64,000 bases of DNA, taken from the NCBI RefSeq assembly GCF_910586915.1, contig NZ_CAJULN010000002.1, forward strand, positions 62,001 to 126,000, given 5' to 3'. Positions within the stretch are counted from its first letter, which is position 1. Each line of letters starts with the position of its first letter. The position numbers and the translations under genes are program-made. Of the stretch, positions 35,188-42,329 are shown one piece after another. The notes below the pieces were generated by a model. That model did not search any database, was not told the origin of the DNA, and saw nothing but the letters and a program-made list of their open reading frames with translations. This DNA comes from an uncultured Bacteroides sp. Lineage in GTDB: Bacteria; Bacteroidota; Bacteroidia; Bacteroidales; Bacteroidaceae.

Positions 35188-36681
35188 ATGATGATATTCA
35201 ACGAACTGCGCAAACATGGAAGCCTCGCTGCCAAACGGCATCCGATGTATGACAAGAACAAAGCAGCCAAAATGCTCGGTTATATCATGGGCGCGTTTTG
35301 GGCGGGTTACCTGATATTTTTCGGTACGACGTTCGCGTTCGGCTTTGCAGATATGGTTCCCAACCGGGAACCATATCATGTAATGAACGCAGTGGTACTG
35401 ATATTCATTCTCGCACTCGACTTCCTGTTGCGTGTTCCGTTCCAAAAAACACCGACACAAGAGGTAAAACCTTACCTCTTGCTGCCGGTTAAACGGAACC
35501 GTGTCATCGACTTCCTCCTTATCCGCTCCGGACTCAGCCTGTTCAACCTCGTCTGGTTGTTCCTGTTTGTCCCTTTTTCCTTCCTTACCATTACCAAGTT
35601 TTTCGGTGTATCCGGTGTTTTCGCCTACCTCATCGGTATCCTGCTTCTGATTATCGCCAATAATTACTGGTACCTACTGTGCCGCACACTTATCAACGAA
35701 CGTATTTGGTGGATTCTATTGCCCATCGCTTTCTATGGTGGAATAGGCTGCCTTCTTTTCATTCCCGAAGATAGCCCGCTCTTCTATTTCTTCATGGATT
35801 TGGGAGACGGATACATCGCAGGGAATGTACTTTATTTCCTCGGCACTCTGTCGGTTATCCTCCTTTTGTGGCTGATAAACCGGAAAATCATGTCGGGACT
35901 CATCTATGCAGAACTGGCAAAAACCGACGACACGCAAATGAAGAATGTCTCCGAATACAAATTCTTCGAACGCTACGGAGAAGTCGGCGAATACATGAGA
36001 CTGGAACTGAAAATGCTCTTGCGCAACCGCCGTTGCAAAGGCTCCCTGCGCAATGTCGGCATCCTTATCGCGGCTTTCTCCGCCGCTCTCAGCTTCTCCG
36101 GTGTTTACGACGGAGTATTCATGACTACCTTTATATGTGTCTACAACTTTGCCGCCTTCGGGATGATTATCCTTTCACAGATTATGTCGTTCGAAGGCAA
36201 TTACATCGACGGTCTGATGTCCCGCAAAGAGTCGATTATGAGCCTGCTGAAAGCCAAATATTACTTATACAGCATCGGCGAAATCATCCCTTTCCTATTG
36301 ATGATTCCCGCCATTGTCATGGAGAAACTCACGCTGCTGGGCGCTTTTGCCTGGTTCTTCTACACCATCGGCTTTATCTATTTCTGCTTTTTCCAGTTGG
36401 CCGTTTACAACAGGCAGACCATCGCACTGAACGAAAAAGTGGCAAACCGTCAGTCCGGCAATGAAATACAAATGCTGGTAAACTTCGGAGCGTTTGGCGC
36501 GCCGCTTATCTTATACAGCATTCTGAACTCACTCTTGGATGAAACAATTACCTACACTATCCTGTTGGCAACAGGACTGGGATTCTGCCTGGCCTCTCCT
36601 TTATGGATAAAGAATGTATATCACCGCTTCATGCTGCGGAGGTATGAAAACATGGAAGGCTTCAGAGACAGCCGCCAATAA
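35188..36681 (+). CDS. DUF5687-family membrane protein (ABC permease partner)
   Basis: This is a polytopic inner-membrane protein of 497 residues with about 12 hydrophobic segments, for example MLGYIMGAFWAGYLIFFGTT, IIANNYWYLLCRTLI and LGTLSVILLLWLINRK. It matches the DUF5687 family as I know it. An ABC ATPase gene follows after 29 bp, so it is very probably the permease of that exporter. The motif YGEVGEYMRLELKMLLRNRR lies in a long cytoplasmic loop in the middle and may contact the ATPase. Cargo is unknown. Confidence 0.82.
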   Translation: MMIFNELRKHGSLAAKRHPMYDKNKAAKMLGYIMGAFWAGYLIFFGTTFAFGFADMVPNREPYHVMNAVVLIFILALDFLLRVPFQKTPTQEVKPYLLLPVKRNRVIDFLLIRSGLSLFNLVWLFLFVPFSFLTITKFFGVSGVFAYLIGILLLIIANNYWYLLCRTLINERIWWILLPIAFYGGIGCLLFIPEDSPLFYFFMDLGDGYIAGNVLYFLGTLSVILLLWLINRKIMSGLIYAELAKTDDTQMKNVSEYKFFERYGEVGEYMRLELKMLLRNRRCKGSLRNVGILIAAFSAALSFSGVYDGVFMTTFICVYNFAAFGMIILSQIMSFEGNYIDGLMSRKESIMSLLKAKYYLYSIGEIIPFLLMIPAIVMEKLTLLGAFAWFFYTIGFIYFCFFQLAVYNRQTIALNEKVANRQSGNEIQMLVNFGAFGAPLILYSILNSLLDETITYTILLATGLGFCLASPLWIKNVYHRFMLRRYENMEGFRDSRQ

Positions 36682-36710
36682 ACGCATACGGGACACTAAG
36701 CATATAAACA

Positions 36711-37424
36711 TTGAACATCATGATTATCCTTGATAAACTTACAAAAGCTTTCGGCGAAAAGGTTGCCATAGACATAGCACACTATGAAATCAACCGGGGC
36801 GATATGCTCGGACTGGTAGGCAACAACGGTGCGGGAAAGACGACTCTCTTCCGGTTGATGCTCGACTTGCTGAAGGCAGACGGTGGAACAGTGACAGTGA
36901 ACGGCATTGACGTAAGCCGAAGCGAAAACTGGAAAGCCTTTACCGGCGCATTTATCGACGACGGTTTTCTGATTGATTACCTCACTCCCGAAGAGTATTT
37001 CCACTTCATCGGCAAGATGTACGGACTGAAGAAAGAGGAAGTCGACGAACGTCTCATCCCCTTTGAACGCTTCATGAACGGAGAAGTCATCGGACACAAG
37101 AAGTTCATCCGCAACTACTCTGCCGGCAACAAGCAGAAGATTGGCATCATCTCTGCCATGCTTCATCATCCGCAATTACTGATTTTGGACGAACCGTTCA
37201 ACTTTCTCGACCCCAGCTCGCAGTCTGTCATCAAACACCTGCTCAAAAAGTACAATGAAGAGCATCAGGCTACGGTACTCATTTCGAGCCACAACCTGAA
37301 TCATACCGTAGATGTATGTTCGCGAATCGTTTTGCTGGAACACGGAGCAATCATCAGTGATATTATCAACGAAAACAATTCGGCCGAGAAAGAGTTGGAG
37401 ACTTATTTTAATGTAGAAGAATAA
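36711..37424 (+). CDS. ABC transporter ATP-binding protein
   Basis: This ATPase of 237 residues is of the type that powers simple two-component exporters. Walker A is GNNGAGKTT near 37-45, the signature is YSAGNKQKIGIISAM, Walker B is LLILDEPFNFLDP and the H-loop is ISSHNLNH. ATG at 36711 and at 36720 are both possible starts; MIILDKLTKAFG from the second matches the family beginning. It pairs with the DUF5687 protein encoded upstream and is followed 16 bp later by an NlpC/P60 lipoprotein gene. Confidence 0.93.
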   Translation: MNIMIILDKLTKAFGEKVAIDIAHYEINRGDMLGLVGNNGAGKTTLFRLMLDLLKADGGTVTVNGIDVSRSENWKAFTGAFIDDGFLIDYLTPEEYFHFIGKMYGLKKEEVDERLIPFERFMNGEVIGHKKFIRNYSAGNKQKIGIISAMLHHPQLLILDEPFNFLDPSSQSVIKHLLKKYNEEHQATVLISSHNLNHTVDVCSRIVLLEHGAIISDIINENNSAEKELETYFNVEE

Positions 37425-37440
37425 AATAGACGTTTTTTGA

Positions 37441-37962
37441 ATGGAAATGATGAAAATTAACTTCAAGCTGTTTTTCATATTGGCAGGGCTGACTGCCTTG
37501 TTCAGTTCTTGCCGCACATCCGCTCCCCGCCTGGACTATCAGGCTTTGGCGCGGGCTTCCATTTTATTGGGCACAGACATCAATCTCGAAGACAATCATA
37601 AACTCTACCTGGAAGCAGCCAACTGGATAGGTACACCCTACCGCAGCGGCGGAGATTCGCGAAAAGGAACCGACTGTTCGGGCATGGTTCATCAGATATA
37701 CCGGAAAGTGTATCGCGTCCAAGTGCCACGAAACTCGGAAGAACTGAAAAAGAACAGCAGCAAGGTGGCCAAACGCAATCTCAGGGAGGGCGACTTGGTA
37801 TTCTTCAGCAGCAACCGTTCAAAAAGGAGAGTTGCCCATGTAGGTATCTATCTGAAAAACGGGAAATTCATCCATTCGAGTACAAGCCGGGGAGTAATCG
37901 TCAGCAGACTAAGTGAAAACTATTACACCAAGCACTGGATATGTGGCGGCAGAATACGTTAA
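37441..37962 (+). CDS. NlpC/P60 (C40) peptidoglycan hydrolase lipoprotein
   Basis: This exported lipoprotein of 173 residues has a lipobox LFSSC with Cys24. The C40 peptidase domain covers about 55-173. The catalytic residues are all present: Cys79 in GTDCSGMV, His133 in VAHVGIYL and His145 in KFIHSST. It would cut peptide bonds in peptidoglycan stem peptides, typically next to D-Glu. The domain starts almost directly after the lipid anchor, with no SH3 targeting domain. It is the last gene of the run from 35188 and is followed by an 845-bp interval that is mostly repeats. Confidence 0.93.
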   Translation: MEMMKINFKLFFILAGLTALFSSCRTSAPRLDYQALARASILLGTDINLEDNHKLYLEAANWIGTPYRSGGDSRKGTDCSGMVHQIYRKVYRVQVPRNSEELKKNSSKVAKRNLREGDLVFFSSNRSKRRVAHVGIYLKNGKFIHSSTSRGVIVSRLSENYYTKHWICGGRIR

Positions 37963-38031
37963 TCATTCCGAAAGACCCTATCTCCAACGTCTGATATAAG
38001 TTCAAACAGCCCAAGTGGACTAATGATAAAG

Positions 38032-38052
38032 TTGTTTTCTATTCATAGAAAA
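38032..38052. repeat. 20-bp palindrome of the ATAGAAAA type
   Basis: GTTTTCTATTCATAGAAAAC (38033-38052) is a palindrome with 9-bp arms. The half-site ATAGAAA recurs downstream at 38217 and 38239 in a degenerate 22-bp-spaced pair. Confidence 0.6.
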
Positions 38053-38093
38053 CAGCTCAGGCAACCGTATCAAAATTCCAAATTAGCGCTCAA

Positions 38094-38187
38094 AAACTAT
38101 AAACGAAGCTTTCATTTATAAAAATGAAGGCTTTGTTTTTATAAATGAAGGCTTCGTTTATAAAAACGCAACCTTCATTTATAGTTT
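38094..38187. repeat. Four-unit 21-bp palindromic array (second copy)
   Basis: This has the same design as the array at 23541: cores GAAGCTTT, GAAGGCTT, GAAGGCTT and GCAACCTT begin at 38105, 38126, 38147 and 38168, a pitch of exactly 21 bp. The borders are AAACTATAAACG (38094-38105) and CATTTATAGTTT (38176-38187), inverted with one mismatch. The units differ from those of the first copy at many positions, yet the palindromic pairing is mostly kept. Before it, 37963-38031 shows nothing recognisable. Confidence 0.9.
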
Positions 38188-38209
38188 GTATCCGCTTGTC
38201 GAAAAGTTT

Positions 38210-38260
38210 GTTATTGATAGAAAAGAAGTTCAGTATCAATAGAAAGGAAGTTTTCTATTG
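38210..38260. repeat. Degenerate 22-bp-spaced ATAGAAA repeat
   Basis: Two units with ATAGAAARGAAGTT begin at 38217 and 38239, 22 bp apart, followed by an inverted half-site TTCTATTG at 38253-38260. It directly follows the 21-bp array and may be a decayed array of a third type. Confidence 0.5.
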
Positions 38261-38288
38261 GTCGTTGTGCCGCAGTCTGTTGGATTAT

Positions 38289-38525
38289 TCAGACCATCTT
38301 CTTAAACTTCCGGAACAACATGACTGTCCTTACAATGATTATCACCGCCACTATCGGAGTTACATAATAGTAAAAACAGATTGTAAACAACTTAAATCTA
38401 TCGTGCAGACAGAACACATCCAACATGGTAACAGCCCAACCGGCCATCCAAACCCAACTCACAACATTCGATAGTTTATCCTTATTCAAATAAGAAATAA
38501 AACTGTTGATTAATTCCTTGTTCAT
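38289..38525 (-). CDS. Small hypothetical membrane protein
   Basis: This is a short protein of 78 residues with two likely membrane helices (about VVSWVWMAGWAVTMLDVF and YYVTPIVAVIIIVRTVML) and a basic end RKFKKMV. The ATG at 38525 is chosen because GGAAGG lies 6 bp upstream as a possible ribosome site; the longer frame would need a GTG start. I do not recognise a family. It is flanked by repeats and read opposite to the neighbours. No good -7 element is seen upstream, so it may not be expressed. Confidence 0.5.
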   Translation of the reverse strand: MNKELINSFISYLNKDKLSNVVSWVWMAGWAVTMLDVFCLHDRFKLFTICFYYYVTPIVAVIIIVRTVMLFRKFKKMV

Positions 38526-38531
38526 AGTCAC

Positions 38532-38710
38532 CTTCCGTACTGATATTTTTTATTTCGTAAGATAGCTTTTTTATTATCAACAAGATACAGAATCTTAATT
38601 ATTTAGGCTTTATTCACACACTACGGAGGACGCATTTGCCGCAAAATACATTGCAGCAATTACTTTGAATAAAAAAGAGGCGAATATTTGCTTGATTTAA
38701 ATAAAAGCAG
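38532..38710. other. Gene-free stretch before rplU
   Basis: AT-rich sequence with no reading frame of gene character. TTTG at 38687-38690, 20 bp before the rplU -7 element, probably is its -33 element. Confidence 0.5.
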
Positions 38711-38718
38711 TACTTTTG
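38711..38718 (+). promoter_or_regulatory. rplU-rpmA promoter -7 element
   Basis: TACTTTTG matches TAnnTTTG, with TTTG at 38687-38690 as a -33 element. It gives a leader of about 85 nt. Confidence 0.75.
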
Positions 38719-38788
38719 TGCCCGATTATTCCGCAACGGGTTCGATAAAGAGTTCCTTAAGTGATTAAAGACCACCCGCCGGAGCTAA

Positions 38789-38807
38789 CTTATACATTAT
38801 ATATAAG
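38789..38807 (+). promoter_or_regulatory. Hairpin abutting the rplU start codon
   Basis: CTTATA (38789-38794) and TATAAG (38802-38807) form a 6-bp AT-rich stem whose last base touches the ATG at 38808. It could modulate initiation. The 85-nt leader might bind L21 as an autoregulator, but no known leader motif is recognised. Confidence 0.35.
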
Positions 38808-39125
38808 ATGTACGCAATTGTAGAAATTAACGGTCAGCAGTTTAAAGCAGAAGCTGGCAAAAAGTTGTTCGTTCACCACATCGAAGGTGCTGAAAACGGC
38901 GCAACAGTAGAATTTGAAAAAGTTCTTTTGGTAGACAAAGAGGGAAACGTAACTGTAGGTGCTCCTGTTGTAGAAGGTGCAAAAGTTGTTTGCCAGGTTG
39001 TTTCAAACTTGGTTAAAGGCGACAAAGTTCTTGTTTTCCACAAGAAAAGAAGAAAAGGTTACAGAAAACTGAACGGTCACCGTCAGCAGTTCACTGAGTT
39101 AACAATCACAGAAGTAGTAGCTTAA
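38808..39125 (+). CDS. rplU: 50S ribosomal protein L21
   Basis: L21 is a 23S rRNA-binding protein of the large subunit. The 105 residues start [20 protein letters not shown] and end with [14 protein letters not shown], after the conserved [16 protein letters not shown] motif. Codon choice is that of a highly expressed gene. It is followed 22 bp later by rpmA, the universal partner gene, and both share one promoter and one terminator. Confidence 0.98.
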   Translation: MYAIVEINGQQFKAEAGKKLFVHHIEGAENGATVEFEKVLLVDKEGNVTVGAPVVEGAKVVCQVVSNLVKGDKVLVFHKKRRKGYRKLNGHRQQFTELTITEVVA

Positions 39126-39147
39126 TCAAATTAAAAAGTAAGAAGAA

Positions 39148-39411
39148 ATGGCACATAAAAAAGGTGTCGGTAGTTCTAAGAACGGCCGCGAATCACAAAG
39201 TAAGAGATTAGGCGTTAAGATATTTGGTGGCGAAGCTTGCAAAGCAGGTAACATCATCGTTCGTCAAAGAGGTACTGAATTCCACCCGGGTGAAAACATC
39301 GGAATGGGTAAAGACCACACTCTTTTCGCTTTAGTAGATGGTACAGTTAGTTTCAAAGTTGGTAGAGAAGACAGAAGATATGTTTCTGTAGTTCCTGCAA
39401 CCGAAGCATAA
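39148..39411 (+). CDS. rpmA: 50S ribosomal protein L27
   Basis: L27 reaches the peptidyl-transferase centre with its N-terminal tail. The 87 residues begin [20 protein letters not shown] directly, without the cleavable N-terminal extension found in Firmicutes. The body shows [19 protein letters not shown] and [12 protein letters not shown]. It is translated from the rplU transcript and followed by a strong terminator. Confidence 0.98.
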   Translation: MAHKKGVGSSKNGRESQSKRLGVKIFGGEACKAGNIIVRQRGTEFHPGENIGMGKDHTLFALVDGTVSFKVGREDRRYVSVVPATEA

Positions 39412-39435
39412 TTGCACAACCCAAAATACAAGGAG

Positions 39436-39478
39436 AGGGAGATGTAATCCGAAAGGATTGCATCTCCCTTCTTTTTTA
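39436..39478 (+). terminator. Rho-independent terminator of rplU-rpmA
   Basis: AGGGAGATGTAATCC and GGATTGCATCTCCCT form a 15-bp stem with a GAAA tetraloop and a T-run. Confidence 0.93.
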
Positions 39479-39514
39479 TGTATGTTTTCATTGCTTGGTT
39501 GTTCGTTTTTTCTT

Positions 39515-39522
39515 TATCTTTG
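39515..39522 (+). promoter_or_regulatory. serS promoter -7 element
   Basis: TATCTTTG matches TAnnTTTG, with TTG at 39491-39493 upstream. It lies inside the longer reading frame and so supports the ATG at 39558. Confidence 0.75.
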
Positions 39523-39557
39523 CATCCATTAAACGAAAGTTCATAAAAAGTATAGAT

Positions 39558-40832
39558 ATGCTTACCATTAAACAAATTACAGAAAACACAGAAGCGGTAC
39601 TCCGCGGACTGGAAAAGAAGCATTTCAAGAATGCAAAAGAGACGATAGAGCAAGTCATCGCTCTGAACGACAAGAGACGTAGCACACAAAACCTATTAGA
39701 TAAAAACTTAGCTGAGGTCAACTCACTTTCACGCACCATCGGACAGTTGATGAAAGAGGGAAAGAAAGAAGAGGCCGAAGCAGCACGCGCACGCGTTGCC
39801 GAACTGAAAGAAGGCAACAAGGAACTTGACGCTGCCATGACACAGGCTGCCACCGATATGCAGAATGTACTCTATACGATTCCCAATATCCCTTACGACG
39901 AAGTGCCCGAAGGTACAGGCGCAGAAGACAACGTTGTAGAAAAGACAGGCGGAATGGAAACCGAACTTCCCAAAGACGCACTCCCCCATTGGGAACTGGC
40001 AAAGAAGTATGACTTAATCGACTTCGACTTAGGCGTCAAAATCACCGGCGCAGGCTTTCCCGTGTACAAAGGCAAAGGCGCACAACTCCAACGTGCCCTT
40101 ATCAACTTCTTCCTCGACGAAGCACGCAAATCGGGATATACCGAAATCATGCCGCCGACAGTAGTCAACGCCGCTTCCGGTTATGGCACAGGACAACTTC
40201 CCGACAAAGAAGGACAGATGTACCACTGCGAAACGGACGACTTGTATCTGATTCCGACAGCAGAGGTTCCGGTCACCAACATCTACCGCGATGTGATTCT
40301 GGAAGAGAAACAACTGCCGATTATGAATTGTGCCTATACACAATGTTTCCGCCGCGAAGCAGGCTCATACGGCAAAGACGTACGCGGATTGAATCGCCTG
40401 CACGAATTCTCCAAAGTGGAATTGGTGCGCATTGACAAACCCGAACACTCCAAACAGTCGCATCAGGAAATGCTGAATCACGTAGAAGGATTGTTGCAGA
40501 AATTGGAATTGCCCTACCGCATCCTTCGCCTTTGCGGCGGCGACATGAGTTTTACTGCCGCACTTTGCTTCGACTTCGAGGTGTACTCGGAAGCACAGAA
40601 ACGCTGGCTGGAAGTAAGTTCCGTTTCCAATTTCGACACCTATCAGGCAAACCGTCTGAAATGCCGCTATCGCAACGCGGACAAGAAAACCGAACTTTGC
40701 CACACACTGAACGGTTCAGCTTTGGCACTGCCGCGCATCGTTGCCGCCCTGCTCGAAAACAATCAGACTCCGGAAGGTATCCGAATACCGAAAGCGCTGG
40801 TTCCGTACTGCGGTTTCGACATCATCGACTAA
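39558..40832 (+). CDS. serS: Seryl-tRNA synthetase
   Basis: SerRS charges tRNA-Ser. The protein has 424 residues from the ATG at 39558. The N-terminal coiled-coil arm that grips the tRNA variable loop covers about 30-100 (LDKNLAEVNSLSRTIGQ). Class II motif 2 is in CFRREAGSYGKDVRGLNRLHEF, and motif 3 is in NGSALALPRIVAALLENNQ. EVSSVSNFDTYQANRLKCRY is a further family block. It has its own promoter. A repeat element, not a plain terminator, follows the stop codon. Confidence 0.98.
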   Translation: MLTIKQITENTEAVLRGLEKKHFKNAKETIEQVIALNDKRRSTQNLLDKNLAEVNSLSRTIGQLMKEGKKEEAEAARARVAELKEGNKELDAAMTQAATDMQNVLYTIPNIPYDEVPEGTGAEDNVVEKTGGMETELPKDALPHWELAKKYDLIDFDLGVKITGAGFPVYKGKGAQLQRALINFFLDEARKSGYTEIMPPTVVNAASGYGTGQLPDKEGQMYHCETDDLYLIPTAEVPVTNIYRDVILEEKQLPIMNCAYTQCFRREAGSYGKDVRGLNRLHEFSKVELVRIDKPEHSKQSHQEMLNHVEGLLQKLELPYRILRLCGGDMSFTAALCFDFEVYSEAQKRWLEVSSVSNFDTYQANRLKCRYRNADKKTELCHTLNGSALALPRIVAALLENNQTPEGIRIPKALVPYCGFDIID

Positions 40833-40834
40833 AG

Positions 40835-40934
40835 TTTCACCACGGATTGCACGGATTTTCACAGATTTTTATTCGGATAGCCGCATGACGCATTCTTTGC
40901 TTATCTGTGATAATCTGTGTAGTCTGTGGTGAAA
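40835..40934. repeat. 100-bp element with 32-bp inverted arms
   Basis: The left arm (40835-40866) starts TTTCACCACGGATTGCACGG; the right arm (40903-40934) is its inverted copy with six mismatches. Each arm holds three CACRGATT-type words spaced 9-10 bp. A 36-bp loop separates the arms. It lies 3 bp after the serS stop and can fold into a long hairpin, so it may double as a terminator. The word pattern is one I recall from many Bacteroides intergenic regions. Confidence 0.85.
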
Positions 40935-40970
40935 AATTATATTTATAACCTATTAAATACATTTACCCCC

Positions 40971-42182
40971 ATGACAAAAAACACGAAAAGTTTTGTATTG
41001 CCTTTGACATTCATCGGCATCATGTTCTTTGCAATTGGTTTTGCATTAGGAATTAACTCGTTATTGGTTCCCGTCTTACAAAAGTCATTAGGAATTTCAA
41101 ACACGGCGTCTTACCTTATCATTGCTGCCACCTTTATTCCGTTTTTGGTGTTCGGTTATCCTGCCGGGCTTACCATCAAGGCAATCGGTTACAAACGCAC
41201 CATGTCGTTGTCATTCTTTATTTTCGCAGCGGCTTTCTATCTGTTCATCCTGTCGGCCTCTCAGGAAAGTTTTACGTTATTCCTGTTAGCTTCTTTCATC
41301 AGCGGAGCTGCCAATGCATATTTGCAGGCGTCGGTCAATCCGTATATCACAATTTTAGGTCCATTGGAAAGTGCAGCCAAACGTATCAGTATCATGGGTA
41401 TCTGCAACAAACTGGCGTGGCCTATCCCTGCCATCTTCATCGTATGGCTGTTGGGCAAAGACGTTAGCCTGATTGGTATTGAAGATTTGGGCAAACCGTT
41501 CATCATCATCATATGTGCTTTCGTAGCCTTAGGTGTGATGGCTTTCTTCGCGCCACTGCCCGAAGTAAAGGCTGCCGGCGAAGATGAAAGCGAAAACGAA
41601 GCCGAAGCCTGTCCTTATGCTGCTACCAAAACATCCGTTTTCCAGTTCCCGCACTTGCTGTTGGGATGTCTGGCACTGTTCTTGTATGTAGGTGTTGAGA
41701 CTGTTTCGTTGGGCACATTGGTAGACTACGCCAATGCACTCGGTTTGGAAGGTGCCGCCAATTATGCTTGGATTGCTCCTATCGGCATCGTCATCGGTTA
41801 TATCTGCGGTATTATTTTTATTCCGAAATATCTCAGCCAGGCAGCAGCCTTGAAGATTTGTTCCATTCTTGCCATCGCAGGTTCGCTGTTGGTAGTGCTC
41901 ACTCCTGCCGAAACGTCCATCTATTTCATCTCGTTCATGGCTTTAGGTTGCTCACTGATGTGGCCCGCCCTGTGGCCGCTTGCTATGGCAGACCTCGGCA
42001 AATTCACCAAAGCCGGTTCGTCATTACTTATCATGGCAATGTTCGGTGGAGCAATCATCCCTACCCTCTACGGTTGGCTGAAAGACGTAGCCAGCCCTCA
42101 ACAAGCATACTGGCTGTGCCTCCCCTGCTTCCTGTTCATCTTATATTATGGAGTAGCCGGATACAAAATCAGAACGAAATAA
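40971..42182 (+). CDS. FucP/GluP-like sugar MFS transporter
   Basis: This inner-membrane transporter has 403 residues and about 12 helices. The start at 40971 (MTKNTKSFVLPLTF) is chosen over an upstream in-frame start that lies inside the repeat element. The first helix, GIMFFAIGFALGINSLLVPV, and the motif NPYITILGPLESAAKRISIMG are family hallmarks of fucose/glucose/galactose proton symporters. The exact sugar is not readable. It stands alone between serS and the Nfn-type gene and ends in a clear terminator. Confidence 0.9.
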   Translation: MTKNTKSFVLPLTFIGIMFFAIGFALGINSLLVPVLQKSLGISNTASYLIIAATFIPFLVFGYPAGLTIKAIGYKRTMSLSFFIFAAAFYLFILSASQESFTLFLLASFISGAANAYLQASVNPYITILGPLESAAKRISIMGICNKLAWPIPAIFIVWLLGKDVSLIGIEDLGKPFIIIICAFVALGVMAFFAPLPEVKAAGEDESENEAEACPYAATKTSVFQFPHLLLGCLALFLYVGVETVSLGTLVDYANALGLEGAANYAWIAPIGIVIGYICGIIFIPKYLSQAAALKICSILAIAGSLLVVLTPAETSIYFISFMALGCSLMWPALWPLAMADLGKFTKAGSSLLIMAMFGGAIIPTLYGWLKDVASPQQAYWLCLPCFLFILYYGVAGYKIRTK

Positions 42183-42208
42183 AAAAAGAGATTCACTCCC
42201 CTATTAAG

Positions 42209-42240
42209 AAGCCACTCAGCAAAAGAGTGGCTTTTCTTTT
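42209..42240 (+). terminator. Rho-independent terminator of the sugar transporter
   Basis: AAGCCACTC (42209-42217) and GAGTGGCTT (42225-42233) are followed by TTCTTTTT. Confidence 0.9.
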
Positions 42241-42261
42241 TCGTTTTTTCGCAAATAAGCC

Positions 42262-42269
42262 GTATCTTT
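42262..42269 (+). promoter_or_regulatory. Promoter -7 element of the Nfn-type gene
   Basis: TATCTTTG matches TAnnTTTG and lies 60 bp before the ATG. Confidence 0.7.
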
Positions 42270-42329
42270 GTCGATATTTATAACATTCTGACAGCAGTTA
42301 CGTAACAATACCAACAAATTAATTAGATA

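Noticed and set aside
38145..38474. A 109-codon frame across the 21-bp array
   Set aside because: Its first part is made of repeat sequence and it overlaps the small membrane protein gene antisense. No promoter or ribosome site supports it.
38738..38760. GGGTTCGAT as part of a tRNA T-arm
   Set aside because: No acceptor or anticodon stem fits around it; it is in the rplU leader.
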